A model generated the notes under the pieces. The model was not told the origin of the DNA, searched no databases, and was given only the letters and a program-made list of their open reading frames with translations. A DNA stretch of 64,000 bases, from positions 1 through 64,000 of the forward strand of contig NZ_BOOO01000033.1 of the NCBI RefSeq assembly GCF_016863275.1, written 5' to 3'. Positions 46,840 through 55,361 of this stretch are shown here, piece by piece; the stretch's first letter is position 1; the number at the start of each line of letters is the position of its first letter. A program made the translations under genes and the position numbers. This stretch comes from Planotetraspora mira (lineage in GTDB: Bacteria; Actinomycetota; Actinomycetes; Streptosporangiales; Streptosporangiaceae).

Positions 46840-47751
46840 ATGGATCTCGACGCGGCAGCCGACCGGTTGTACGGCCTCGCGCCGGGCGAGTTCGTCGCCG
46901 CCCGTGACGCACTGGCCAAGGAGGCCAAGACGGCCGGTGACGCGGCGCTCGCCCGTCAGATCTCCGCGCTGCGCCGGCCCACGGTCGTCGGCTGGGCGGT
47001 CAACCAGGCGGCGCGGCGACACCCGGAGGAGCTCGACGAGTTCCTCGATGTGGGCGCGCGCCTCCGCGAGGCCTGGCGGAGGCAGGACGCCGAGGCCCTG
47101 GCCGCCCTCACCCAGGAGCGGTCGGCGGCGACGGCCCGGCTCGCCCGCCTGATCCGGCAGGACGCGGAGGCCGACGGGCAGCCGCTCTCGGGAACGGCCG
47201 GCACCGAGATCGAGCAGACACTGGACGCCGCGGTCGTCGACGAGACCGCCTCGGACCAGGTGCGGCAGGGACGGCTGGCCCGGGGGTTGAGCTACAGCGG
47301 CTTCGCCCCGGCACCGGTGGTCAGGCCGGTGCGGGCGCGTCCTGCGGAGGCCGGCGCCGGAGCGCCCTCGAGCGGACGGCGTGCCGGTGGGCCCCCGAGA
47401 GAGAAGGCCGCGAAGGAGAGGGCCGCGAGAGAGAAGGCCGAGCGCGAGCGCAAGGAGCGGGAGAAGGCCGCGGCCGACGCCCGGAACGCCGCGGCCGAGG
47501 CAGGAGAGGGCCACTCGTCCTGGGAGGCCGAGCTGGCGGAAGCCGTAGGGGAGCACGACCGGCTGGCGGACAGGGTGGCCGAGCTTTCCGGCGAGCTCGC
47601 CGCGGCGAAGGACCGGCAGGCCGTGGCGCGGCACCGGCTCGACGTGGCCAGGCGTGAGGAGGACCGCGCCCGGCGGGCGGCCGAGTCCGCCCGCCTCCGC
47701 GCCGACCGGGCCGAGGCGGCGCTCAGGGATCTTCCGCCTGCTGAGGACTGA
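46840..47751 (+). CDS. Coiled-coil hypothetical protein
   Basis: The protein has 303 residues. A helical N-terminal domain (residues about 1-150) contains LYGLAPGEFVAARDALAKEAK and LRRPTVVGWAVNQAARRHPEEL, a motif I recall in many actinobacterial hypothetical proteins. The second half is a long charged coiled coil (AAKERAAREKAERERKEREK onward), interrupted by a short Gly/Ser segment. No catalytic motif or membrane segment is visible. Function unknown. ATG at 46840, preceded by AGGTGG. Confidence 0.8.
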   Translation: MDLDAAADRLYGLAPGEFVAARDALAKEAKTAGDAALARQISALRRPTVVGWAVNQAARRHPEELDEFLDVGARLREAWRRQDAEALAALTQERSAATARLARLIRQDAEADGQPLSGTAGTEIEQTLDAAVVDETASDQVRQGRLARGLSYSGFAPAPVVRPVRARPAEAGAGAPSSGRRAGGPPREKAAKERAAREKAERERKEREKAAADARNAAAEAGEGHSSWEAELAEAVGEHDRLADRVAELSGELAAAKDRQAVARHRLDVARREEDRARRAAESARLRADRAEAALRDLPPAED

Positions 47752-47951
47752 GCCGCGTGAAGCGCCGCAAGAGGGACAGGATGATCGGATTGCCGCGAGG
47801 CTCCCGCCCGCCCGCGTGAAGGGCGTCCCGGCCTGGGCCCGCGGGGATCCCCCGTGCGGGGGAGGCGGTTCCCATCGTGAGGGGAGTCGCGGAAACCGCC
47901 CCGTGGCGATCGTGGGATGTGCACACCACACCTCCCACGAAAGGGCCCGTC

Positions 47952-49106
47952 ATGCCGACTCCCTCGATCACCCCTGCCGCCTCGGCCGCCGGCGACCCCG
48001 GCGCGGCACGCCGGAGACTCGACGGGGGCGCCGCGCCGCCGGACTCGCGCCGAGTCGGCTGGACCGGCTACGCGGCCGTCGTCTGGGCGGCGACGTACGG
48101 CATCCTCGCGCTCGTCTGGACGCTGACCGGCAGCGGATTCCCATTCGGGCGCGACGACCCCATGGCACTCCTTCACGGCATCAGGCCGGAGGTGGGCGCC
48201 CCCGTCTTCGCCGCCGTCCTGCTGGCCGCCGCCGTCGCGGCCCTGGCCATGGCCGGGCGGCACGCCGTACGGCTGAGCGGCGCTCCCCGAGCCCTCCTGC
48301 TGGGCTTCGGGTACACCGTGGCCGTCGTCCTGCTGGCGGTGGTGCCGAGCGCGGACGCGCTGGCCCTGACCGGATACGCGCCCATGCTGATCATCGGCGC
48401 CCCGTTCGGCTGGCCGCCGGACGTCGACTACGCGCGCGTCCTCGACTGGACCCTGGCCAACGAACTGTGGTGCATGGCCGGGGGCTACCTGCTCGGGTTC
48501 GCGGTGTTGTCCTGGCAGCGCCGCAGCCGCGGGGCCTGCGCCCGGTGCGGCCGCCGCGGAGGCACGGCCGACCACGCGCGGATCGTCACGTGGGGCCGCA
48601 GGGCGACCCTCGTCGCCGTCGTGGTGCCGCTGCTCTACGCCGCGAGCCGCCTGTCCTGGCTGGCGGGAATCCCGCTCGGCATCAGCGACGAGATGTTGCG
48701 CTCGTTGCGTGACAGCGGAGGCGTCTGGGCCGGCGCGGGACTCGGGGCGTTCGCCGTCGTCGGCGCGATCCTGACCCTTGGGCTGATCCAGCGCTGGGGC
48801 GAGGTGTTCCCGCGCTGGATGATCGGCCTGGCCGGACGGCGGGTGCCGATCAAGCTCGCGGTGATCCCGGCCGCTTATGTCGCGCCCATCGTCGTCTCCG
48901 CGGGCCTGAGCATCGCGACCTCGGCCAAGATCTGGCACACACCCGGATACAGCAAGCTGCTGGTCGTCACGCACATGTTGTGGCCTCTGTGGGGAGTCGC
49001 CCTCGCGCTCGCCGCCTACGCCTACCACCTGCGGCGGCGTGGGGCCTGTGCCACCTGCGGGCAGGGGAGCGCTCAGCCCGCGGGGCTGACGAACCCGGAC
49101 TCGTAG
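47952..49106 (+). CDS. Hypothetical multi-pass membrane protein with two CxxC motifs
   Basis: This 384-residue protein has a 45-residue hydrophilic start and about eight membrane helices. Two short cytoplasmic segments carry matching motifs, RGACARCGRRGG near residue 195 (between helices four and five) and RGACATCGQGS near the C-terminus. These may form a zinc or redox site when the chain folds. I do not recognise a characterised family. ATG at 47952 was chosen over a GTG 25 codons upstream. Its last 34 bases overlap the 3' end of the convergent response-regulator gene. Confidence 0.75.
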   Translation: MPTPSITPAASAAGDPGAARRRLDGGAAPPDSRRVGWTGYAAVVWAATYGILALVWTLTGSGFPFGRDDPMALLHGIRPEVGAPVFAAVLLAAAVAALAMAGRHAVRLSGAPRALLLGFGYTVAVVLLAVVPSADALALTGYAPMLIIGAPFGWPPDVDYARVLDWTLANELWCMAGGYLLGFAVLSWQRRSRGACARCGRRGGTADHARIVTWGRRATLVAVVVPLLYAASRLSWLAGIPLGISDEMLRSLRDSGGVWAGAGLGAFAVVGAILTLGLIQRWGEVFPRWMIGLAGRRVPIKLAVIPAAYVAPIVVSAGLSIATSAKIWHTPGYSKLLVVTHMLWPLWGVALALAAYAYHLRRRGACATCGQGSAQPAGLTNPDS

Positions 49107-49729
49107 GCGACGATGACCGCCTGCGTGCGGTCGCGGGCGCCGAGCTTGCCGAGCACGTTGCCCACATGCGTCTTGATCGTCTCGGCCCCCAGCACGAGGG
49201 CCGAGGCGATCTCGGCGTTCGACAGCCCGGTCGCCATCAGCCGGAGGATCTCGGTCTCGCGCTCGGTCAGGCGGGCCCGGCGGAGCCGGTCACCGGCCGG
49301 CCCGCCGGAGCCGTAGGCGGCGGCCAGGCGCCGGATGGCGGCGGGGAAGACCACCGACTCCCCGCCCGCCAGCACCCTGATCGCCTCGACCACCTCGGCC
49401 GGCCGGGTGCGCTTGAGCACGAACCCGCTCGCGCCCGCGCGGAGCGCCTCGTACACGTAGTCGTCGTTCTCGAAGGTGGTGATGACCAGCACCTTCGGCG
49501 GCTCGCCCGACGAGGCCAGCAACCGGCGGGTGGCCTCGATGCCGTCGATGGCGGGCATCCGCACATCCATCAGCAGCACGCCGGGCCTGGTGCGGGCGAC
49601 CATCGCGGGCACCTCCGCCCCGTCGGCCGCCTCACCCACCACCTCGAGGTCGGGCTGCGCGTCGATGACGACCCGGAGCCCGACCCGGATCAGCTCCTCG
49701 TCGTCGGCGATCGCCACCCTGATCGTCAT
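49073..49729 (-). CDS. NarL/LuxR-family response regulator
   Basis: This 218-residue protein has a receiver domain beginning IRVAIADDEELIRVGLR, the phospho-acceptor Asp in VLLMDVRMP near residue 54 and the Lys in GFVLKRTRP near 104. The LuxR-type helix-turn-helix at about 150-205 is LTERETEILRLMATGLSNAEIASALVLGAETIKTHVGNVLGKL. ATG at 49729 overlaps the kinase stop by four bases, so the pair is translationally coupled. The target genes are unknown, though the upstream SLATT gene may be in the same transcript. Confidence 0.93.
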   Translation of the reverse strand: MTIRVAIADDEELIRVGLRVVIDAQPDLEVVGEAADGAEVPAMVARTRPGVLLMDVRMPAIDGIEATRRLLASSGEPPKVLVITTFENDDYVYEALRAGASGFVLKRTRPAEVVEAIRVLAGGESVVFPAAIRRLAAAYGSGGPAGDRLRRARLTERETEILRLMATGLSNAEIASALVLGAETIKTHVGNVLGKLGARDRTQAVIVAYESGFVSPAG

Positions 49730-50979
49730 GACCGTCCTCCCGTAGGCAACCGCACCGTCACCCGCCACTGCCCGATTTCCGGCCCGGCCGTCATGGTGCC
49801 GCCGAGCAGCCGTACCCGTTCGCGCATCCCTTCCAGGCCGCGGCCGCCCTCCCTCGGCGGCTCCGGACGCGTGACCGGATTGGCCACGTCGATGACGAGC
49901 AGGTGGCCGCCGACGGTGATGCGCACCGCCACCGGCACCCGGCCCGCATGGCGCAGCGCGTTCGTGAGGCTCTCCTGGACGATGCGATAGCCCTCACGCG
50001 ACACGGTGGCGGGCAGATCGTCCACCGGTCCCTCGATCTCGGCGCTCACCTCGACGCCGGTGCCGCGTGCGTGGGTCATCAGCCCGTCGAGGTCGGCGAG
50101 CCGGTGACCCGGCGCACGCTCGGCGGCCTCGCCGTCCCTGAGCATGCCGAGCAGGCGGTCGAGGTCGTCGGCCGCCGCGCGCCCGGTGTCCTCGATCGCG
50201 GCGAGGGCGCGGCGTGCGAACGCCGGATCGTCGTCGAGCACCTCGCGCGCGGCCGCCGCCTGCAACGTGGTCACCGTCAGCGCGTGGCCAATGGAGTCGT
50301 GCAACTCCCGGGCCAGGCGATTCCGCTCGGCGAGCCGTACGGCCCTGGCCTCCAGGGCGGCGATCCGCTCGGCGGGCGACGGGCCGAGCAGCACCGGGGC
50401 CATGATCGCGGCGAGCGCTCCCAGCCCGGCCACGGCGTAGCCGACGCAGACGATCATCACGGCACCGAGCAACGCCAGCCAGCCGGAGTCGTGCTCGTCC
50501 AGCGGACCCAGCCGAAGACCGGCGAGCGACTCGCCGCCGATGCCGAGGTGCTGCCCGATGAAGAGCACGGCCGTCGTCAGGGGGACGAGCAGCAGCGCCG
50601 CCACCAGCCCCCCGATCGTGAGATGCAGCGTGAACCACAACGCGGCACGCAGCCTGGTGTCCCCCGCCTCCCGTACCGGCTCGGCCGTCGCGGGAGGGTC
50701 AGGCAGGCAGACGCCGAGCAGGGAGCGCGCCGCCACGATCTCGAGGGCTCGCGTGCCCCGCAGGAACGGCGGCACCGCGGCGACCACGAGCGCGACGGCG
50801 AGCACGAGCAGGGTGAGCTGCAGGGGCATCTGCGGAGCGGTCAGCAACTGCGCGAAGGCCGCGCCCACCAGCACGTACGGCAGCAGCAGGACGGCCCCGA
50901 GCAACAGATGGACACCGCGCCGGTAGGTCGTGCCGCTGACGAGCGGGCCGACCAGCACGCGGATCCTCACCCGAGTCAT
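49726..50979 (-). CDS. NarL-type sensor histidine kinase
   Basis: This 417-residue kinase has about four to six N-terminal membrane helices in two groups (residues about 25-80 and 115-195). The HisKA_3 phospho-acceptor is in RLARELHDSIGHALTV near residue 243, and the HATPase domain has QESLTNALRHA and GGRGLEGMRERVRLLGG near the end. No periplasmic sensor domain of note is visible, so it probably senses through the membrane segments. ATG at 50979. It lies 37 bases behind the SLATT gene on the same strand. Confidence 0.92.
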   Translation of the reverse strand: MTRVRIRVLVGPLVSGTTYRRGVHLLLGAVLLLPYVLVGAAFAQLLTAPQMPLQLTLLVLAVALVVAAVPPFLRGTRALEIVAARSLLGVCLPDPPATAEPVREAGDTRLRAALWFTLHLTIGGLVAALLLVPLTTAVLFIGQHLGIGGESLAGLRLGPLDEHDSGWLALLGAVMIVCVGYAVAGLGALAAIMAPVLLGPSPAERIAALEARAVRLAERNRLARELHDSIGHALTVTTLQAAAAREVLDDDPAFARRALAAIEDTGRAAADDLDRLLGMLRDGEAAERAPGHRLADLDGLMTHARGTGVEVSAEIEGPVDDLPATVSREGYRIVQESLTNALRHAGRVPVAVRITVGGHLLVIDVANPVTRPEPPREGGRGLEGMRERVRLLGGTMTAGPEIGQWRVTVRLPTGGRS

Positions 50980-51016
50980 TCTGGCCGAAATCGCGTCGAG
51001 CGCGGCTCGAGCGGCC

Positions 51017-51694
51017 TCAGCGATTGCCGGTCTGGTTGTTGAGTTGCGCCACCGCGGTCTGGAAGTCGTTCACCCACTCCGAGGTCTCCTCAGCGGTGAT
51101 GACCGAGATGTCGGACATGAACGTCCGGAGCAGCGCGAGGTAGTCGTGAACCGACGACTGGTCCGGGCCGATGGCGTCGCGGGCGTTCATCGCGGCCCAG
51201 TCGAGCTGGAACTCCACCAGCCGGTGCTGGATCCGCTGTGTGGTCACCATGTCGCGCATCCACCCGGACGACAGGCCGAGGAAGTGGTCGAAGGCGATGC
51301 ACACCCCGGCGGCGGCCAGCAGCACATAGCCCCAGGCGAGGCTGCCGCCGGAGCTTCCCGCCGTCGCCAGCGGCTGGAGGGCGCCCGCCGCTCCGAGCAC
51401 GATGGCCAGGCCGCGCAGGATCCGCGAGGCCACACGCTTGCGGACCCGGTCGGCGAGGTACCAATCCGCGTTCGCGATCGCCCTGGCCTCGGCGCCGGCG
51501 TACATCTGCCGCAGAGCCTCCTCAGGAGCGCGCCACTGCTCCGGGGTGAGGAGGGGGAAGGGAGGCACATCCCGCCGCCCGCGGCGATCGGAGACACTTG
51601 GACGCGTCCGCTTCTCGGGGCCAGGACCCTCGGCGGTCTCCGTGCGAGGCTCAGGTCGCGACCGGTCTCGGGTGGTCGTGGGCTCGTCGGGCAT
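51017..51694 (-). CDS. SLATT-domain membrane protein
   Basis: This 225-residue protein has a charged disordered N-terminus of about 65 residues. The SLATT-like region starts LRQMYAGAEARAIANADWYLADRVRKRVASRILRGLAIVLGAAGAL and has two adjacent hydrophobic helices (about 98-118 and 128-148), then a helical C-terminal part with FQLDWAAMNARD. SLATT proteins are predicted two-helix pore-type effectors, often linked to nucleotide-signalling conflict systems. Here it is next to a two-component system rather than a SMODS or SLOG gene. ATG at 51694 has GGGAG ten bases upstream. A longer upstream frame looks like background. Confidence 0.8.
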   Translation of the reverse strand: MPDEPTTTRDRSRPEPRTETAEGPGPEKRTRPSVSDRRGRRDVPPFPLLTPEQWRAPEEALRQMYAGAEARAIANADWYLADRVRKRVASRILRGLAIVLGAAGALQPLATAGSSGGSLAWGYVLLAAAGVCIAFDHFLGLSSGWMRDMVTTQRIQHRLVEFQLDWAAMNARDAIGPDQSSVHDYLALLRTFMSDISVITAEETSEWVNDFQTAVAQLNNQTGNR

Positions 51695-51887
51695 GGTCAC
51701 TCGTCTCCCGCGGCAGGGGCCGCCACAGCCATGCCGGCGGGGGGTCGCACCGGCGCGGCCATCATAGGGGAAACGCCGGACGACGACCTCTGTCACCCAT
51801 GTTGACCTGCACGAATGATTACTCGGCGCCCGCGCTTAGACGCTGTGTTGAAGGTCTGTCTGCCATCGTGGATCGAGGGGTGATGGC

Positions 51888-52553
51888 ATGGACAGGATCG
51901 CCGACATGGGGGGCACCCGGGGGTGGGGTCTCACTCATCCGCCGAGGATCGACGAGCCGGTCTTCGAGGAGCGCTGGCAGGGCCGGGCGTTCGCGCTGGG
52001 GATCCTCGCCATTCCGGTGGCCGGGTGGAACGTGGACGCGTTCCGGCACGCGACGGAGCGCCTGGACCGAACCGCCTACCTGGACGACGGCTACTACGGC
52101 CGCTGGCTCAACAGCGCGGAGCTGATGCTCACCGAGAGCGCCATCCTGGCGCCGGACGCGATCGACGCCCGGGCCCGCAACCTGCGCGGCGAACACGTCG
52201 AGGAGCCGCCGACACCCGAACCCGCCAGGCCCGGCTACGCCCCCGCCGCCGAGGGTTCGCTGCGAACCGTGGACGCCGCCCCGGCCTTCGCCGCGGGCGA
52301 GAGGGTGCGCGCCAGGGACATGTCGCCGCCCGGGCACACCAGGCTTCCCGCCTACGCGCGCGGGCACACCGGAGTCGTCGAGCTCGTCCAGCCCGCCGAG
52401 GTGCTGCCGGACACGAACGCCCACTTCCTGGGGGAGAACCCGCAGTACGTCTACTCGGTGCGGTTCGACTCGCGTGAGCTGTGGGGCGCCGGCGCCGAAC
52501 CCTTCGCCGTCACCGTCGACCTGTTCGAGAGCTATCTGGAGAAGATCGCATGA
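51888..52553 (+). CDS. nthB: Nitrile hydratase subunit beta
   Basis: This 221-residue protein begins [14 protein letters not shown], the typical beta-subunit start (MNGIHDMGG in others), and contains [28 protein letters not shown] and a C-terminal SH3-like part ([38 protein letters not shown]). With the alpha subunit it hydrates nitriles to amides. GAGGGG is seven bases before the ATG. The beta-alpha-activator order is the usual one for cobalt-type operons. The alpha start overlaps its stop. Confidence 0.94.
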   Translation: MDRIADMGGTRGWGLTHPPRIDEPVFEERWQGRAFALGILAIPVAGWNVDAFRHATERLDRTAYLDDGYYGRWLNSAELMLTESAILAPDAIDARARNLRGEHVEEPPTPEPARPGYAPAAEGSLRTVDAAPAFAAGERVRARDMSPPGHTRLPAYARGHTGVVELVQPAEVLPDTNAHFLGENPQYVYSVRFDSRELWGAGAEPFAVTVDLFESYLEKIA

Positions 52554-53146
52554 CCTCCGACGGATCCGCGGAACGCCTTTCACCGGCGCTGCGCACCGAG
52601 GCTCTCGAACAGCTGCTCACCGAGCGGGGCCTGGTCGACCCGGACGCGATGGACAGGCTCATCACCCGGTACGAGACCAACGTGGGCCCGCTCAACGGCG
52701 CCAAGGTGGTCGCCAGGGCGTGGACCGACCCGGCGTATCGGCGGCGGCTGCTCGACGACGGGACGGCCGCCATCGCGGAGCTGGGCTTCGGGGGACCGCA
52801 GGGCGAGTGCATCGTCGTCGTGGAGAACACCGCGACCACCCACAACGTGGTGGTCTGCACGCTGTGCTCGTGCTACCCGTGGCCGGTGCTCGGCCTGCCG
52901 CCGAGCTGGTACAAGGACCCCGCCTACCGCGCGCGGATCGTCCGGGAGCCGCGCACGGTGCTGTCGGAGATGGGCCTGGAGCTCCCCGGCGACGTGCAGA
53001 TCATCGTCCGCGACTCCACCAGCGAGGTGCGCTGGCTGGTGCTCCCCGAACGCCCGGCCGGCACCGAGGGCCTGACCGAGGAACAGCTCGTTCCCCTGGT
53101 CACCCGCGACGCGATGGTCGGCGTGGCCAAGGTCGAGGCGCCGTGA
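52550..53146 (+). CDS. nthA: Nitrile hydratase subunit alpha (cobalt type)
   Basis: This 198-residue catalytic subunit has the metal-binding loop [18 protein letters not shown] near residue 103. Three Cys residues and two main-chain amides hold the metal, and the Thr in CTLCSC marks the Co(III) type rather than the Fe type (Ser). The Cys residues are oxidised to sulfinate and sulfenate in the mature enzyme. ATG at 52550 overlaps the beta stop by four bases and its stop overlaps the activator start (GTGA). No amidase gene is nearby to use the amide product. Confidence 0.95.
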   Translation: MTSDGSAERLSPALRTEALEQLLTERGLVDPDAMDRLITRYETNVGPLNGAKVVARAWTDPAYRRRLLDDGTAAIAELGFGGPQGECIVVVENTATTHNVVVCTLCSCYPWPVLGLPPSWYKDPAYRARIVREPRTVLSEMGLELPGDVQIIVRDSTSEVRWLVLPERPAGTEGLTEEQLVPLVTRDAMVGVAKVEAP

Positions 53147-53520
53147 CCGCCCCGCTGAGCGTCGAGGGCCCGGCCGCGCCGCCCCGGTCCAACGGCGAAC
53201 TGGTGTTCGCCGAACCGTGGGAGAGCCGCGCGTTCGGCATGGCCGTCACCCTGTACGAGGAGGGTGTGTTCACCTGGCAGGGCTTCCAGGCGGCGCTGAT
53301 CGCCCGGATCGCGGCCTGGGAGGCCGCACCGGCGGGCGAGTGCTGGAGCTACTACCGGCACTGGCTCGGCGCGCTGGAGGACGTGCTGGCCGGCGGCGGC
53401 ACCGTGTCCGCCGGCGAGGTCACCGCACGGGCCCAGGCGCTGGCCCGGCGCCCCACCGGCCACGACCACACGCACGGCCACGACCACGCGCACGACCATC
53501 CGGACGACCACCCGCACTGA
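53143..53520 (+). CDS. Nitrile hydratase activator with His-rich metal tail
   Basis: This 125-residue protein resembles the beta-subunit N-terminus, as do P14K-type activators: [30 protein letters not shown] and [19 protein letters not shown]. These deliver cobalt to the alpha subunit by subunit swapping. Residues 106-125 form a tail with nine His and five Asp alternating with Gly and Pro. Similar tails in UreE, HypB and CooJ store or deliver Ni or Co. GTG at 53143 overlaps the alpha stop. A hairpin follows the gene. Confidence 0.9.
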   Translation: MTAPLSVEGPAAPPRSNGELVFAEPWESRAFGMAVTLYEEGVFTWQGFQAALIARIAAWEAAPAGECWSYYRHWLGALEDVLAGGGTVSAGEVTARAQALARRPTGHDHTHGHDHAHDHPDDHPH

Positions 53521-53530
53521 CCCGGCGAGG

Positions 53531-53547
53531 GGAGCGCCGAGCGCTCC
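53531..53547. terminator. Bidirectional terminator between nitrile hydratase and pgl
   Basis: GGAGCGC (53531-53537) pairs perfectly with GCGCTCC (53541-53547) around CGA. It lies between the two convergent gene ends. Confidence 0.65.
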
Positions 53548-53556
53548 GGCCGTACG

Positions 53557-54333
53557 TCAGGGAGAGGCGATGCGGCCCAGCGTGGCCGGGATCTTGGCGG
53601 CGGACGCCCGGTCGAGCAGGAAGAGCGTGCCGTGCCGCCCCCTGGCTCCGGCCGCGGGGACCTGCATCTGGCCCGCGGTCGACAGTGCCAGATGGACGGC
53701 CTGCGCCTTTTCCCCGCCGCCCGCCACGACCCACACCTCGCGTGCGGCGTTGATGGCCGGGAACGTGAGCGAGATCCGGGTCGGCGGCGGCTTGGGCGAG
53801 CCGTGCACCGCGACGACCGAGCGGTCCTTCTCGTAGAGCGCCGGCTGGCCCGGGAACAGCGAGGCGACGTGGCCGTCCGGCCCCATGCCGAGGAGCAGGA
53901 GGTCGAACTGCGGCACCGGGCCGTGGTCCTCCGGCCTGGCCGCCTTCGCGAGCTCTATGGCGTACGACTCGGCCGCCTCCTCGGGGGTCAGGCCCGAGTC
54001 GGGGCCCGGCATCGGGTGGACGCGGTCCGGGTCGAGGTCGACGTGGTCGAGCAGGGCCTGACGGGCACCCGTCTCGTTGCGCTCGGGATGGCCGTCGGGG
54101 AGGAAGCGTTCGTCTCCCCACCAGATGTCCAGCGCCCGCCAGTCGATCGCGTCGCGGGCCGCGGTGGCGGCCACGGCGGCGAGCGTCGCGATGCCGACGG
54201 TGCCGCCGGTCAGCACGACGTGGGCCGACCCGCGGGCGGCCTGGGTGTCGACCAGCCGGGTGATCAGGCGGGCGGCCGCGGCCTGGGCCAGCACCTCGGC
54301 GTCGCGGTGGACGATGACGGTGGGAACGCTCAT
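53557..54333 (-). CDS. pgl: 6-phosphogluconolactonase
   Basis: This 258-residue enzyme hydrolyses 6-phosphogluconolactone in the oxidative pentose-phosphate pathway. Signatures are LTGGTVGIATL near residue 41, WWGDERFLPDGHPERNE near 70 and LLLLGMGPDGHVASLFPG near 145. ATG at 54333. It is the last gene of the tkt-tal-pgi-zwf-opcA-pgl operon, 61 bases behind opcA. Confidence 0.95.
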   Translation of the reverse strand: MSVPTVIVHRDAEVLAQAAAARLITRLVDTQAARGSAHVVLTGGTVGIATLAAVAATAARDAIDWRALDIWWGDERFLPDGHPERNETGARQALLDHVDLDPDRVHPMPGPDSGLTPEEAAESYAIELAKAARPEDHGPVPQFDLLLLGMGPDGHVASLFPGQPALYEKDRSVVAVHGSPKPPPTRISLTFPAINAAREVWVVAGGGEKAQAVHLALSTAGQMQVPAAGARGRHGTLFLLDRASAAKIPATLGRIASP

Positions 54334-54394
54334 GACGATTTCTCTTTCACGTGCGTGGTGGCCGGGGAGCCCGTGCGGGCTCCCCGGCCGCGGG

Positions 54395-55309
54395 TCAGTG
54401 GGCGGACACCTTCGCCAGCTGCTGGATCGCCGAGAAGTAGGTCTCGTCGGGATCCAGCCGCCGGAGTTCCTCGGCGAGCAGCTCCGAGAGCGGCCTGCGG
54501 GTCAGGGCGACCCGCCGGTCGGGCTGACCGGGCTTCGACAACGTCGCCAGGCGGGCGTCGGACCTGCTCACCTTGAGCTCTCCGCCGCTCGCGATGGCGA
54601 GCCGCACCGCGGTGAGGCCCGGCCCCGGGGACTCGGCGACCTCGATGGGGGCGCCCAGCCGCTGCGACAACCACGCCGCGAGCAGCGGCGCGCTGGGGTT
54701 GCCGGCGGCGGCCTCCACGACCCCCGACTCGATCGTGCCGACCGGCTGGTCGAAGGCCGCGGCGAGCAGGCTCCGCCACGGCGTCAGCCGGGTCCAGGCC
54801 AGATCGGTGTCCCCGGGGACGTAGCCGTCGAGCCGTGTGGTGATGGCCTTGACCGAGTCCCGCGCCGCGCGGGAGTCGGTGATGCGCCGGCTGGCGAGCT
54901 GCCCGACGGAATCCTTCGCGGGAACCGCGGGGGAGGCGCCCGGCCACCAGACGACGACCGGCGTGTCGGTGAGCAGCAACGGCGTGATGACCGAGTCGGC
55001 GTGCCCGGTCAGCTTGCCGTAGAGGCGCAGCAGCACGATCTCGCCGGGGGAGGACTCGCCCACCCTGATCTCGGCGTCGAGCCGGTTGGCCTCGGCCGGA
55101 TCGCGGTTGATGACCACGAGTATGCGCGAAGGGTGCTCGCGCGCCGCGTCGGTCGCCGCACGGACCGCGTCGTACTGGCCGGCCTCGTCGACCACCATCA
55201 CCAGCGTCAGCACCATGCCGACCGCGGGCGCGCCCATCTGGTGCCGCAGCCGGGTCAGCGTCGAAGAGATCTTCGACGCCGTCGTCTCTGTCAGGTTGAA
55301 GGTCGTCAC
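54395..55309 (-). CDS. opcA: Glucose-6-phosphate dehydrogenase assembly protein OpcA
   Basis: This 304-residue protein starts TTFNLTETTASKISSTLTRLRHQMGAPAVGMVLTLV, the conserved OpcA opening, and contains VVWWPGASPAVPAKDSVGQLASRRITDS near residue 130 and LTRRPLSELLAEELRRLDPDE near the end. It is an allosteric partner needed for full activity of glucose-6-phosphate dehydrogenase, encoded immediately upstream. GTG at 55309 with GGAG six bases before it was chosen over a much longer upstream frame. Confidence 0.94.
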   Translation of the reverse strand: MTTFNLTETTASKISSTLTRLRHQMGAPAVGMVLTLVMVVDEAGQYDAVRAATDAAREHPSRILVVINRDPAEANRLDAEIRVGESSPGEIVLLRLYGKLTGHADSVITPLLLTDTPVVVWWPGASPAVPAKDSVGQLASRRITDSRAARDSVKAITTRLDGYVPGDTDLAWTRLTPWRSLLAAAFDQPVGTIESGVVEAAAGNPSAPLLAAWLSQRLGAPIEVAESPGPGLTAVRLAIASGGELKVSRSDARLATLSKPGQPDRRVALTRRPLSELLAEELRRLDPDETYFSAIQQLAKVSAH

Positions 55310-55361
55310 CGTGCGCTCCGCTCGTTCAGCGTTCCTGCCGGATGGCCGGCCGTCGTCCGGT

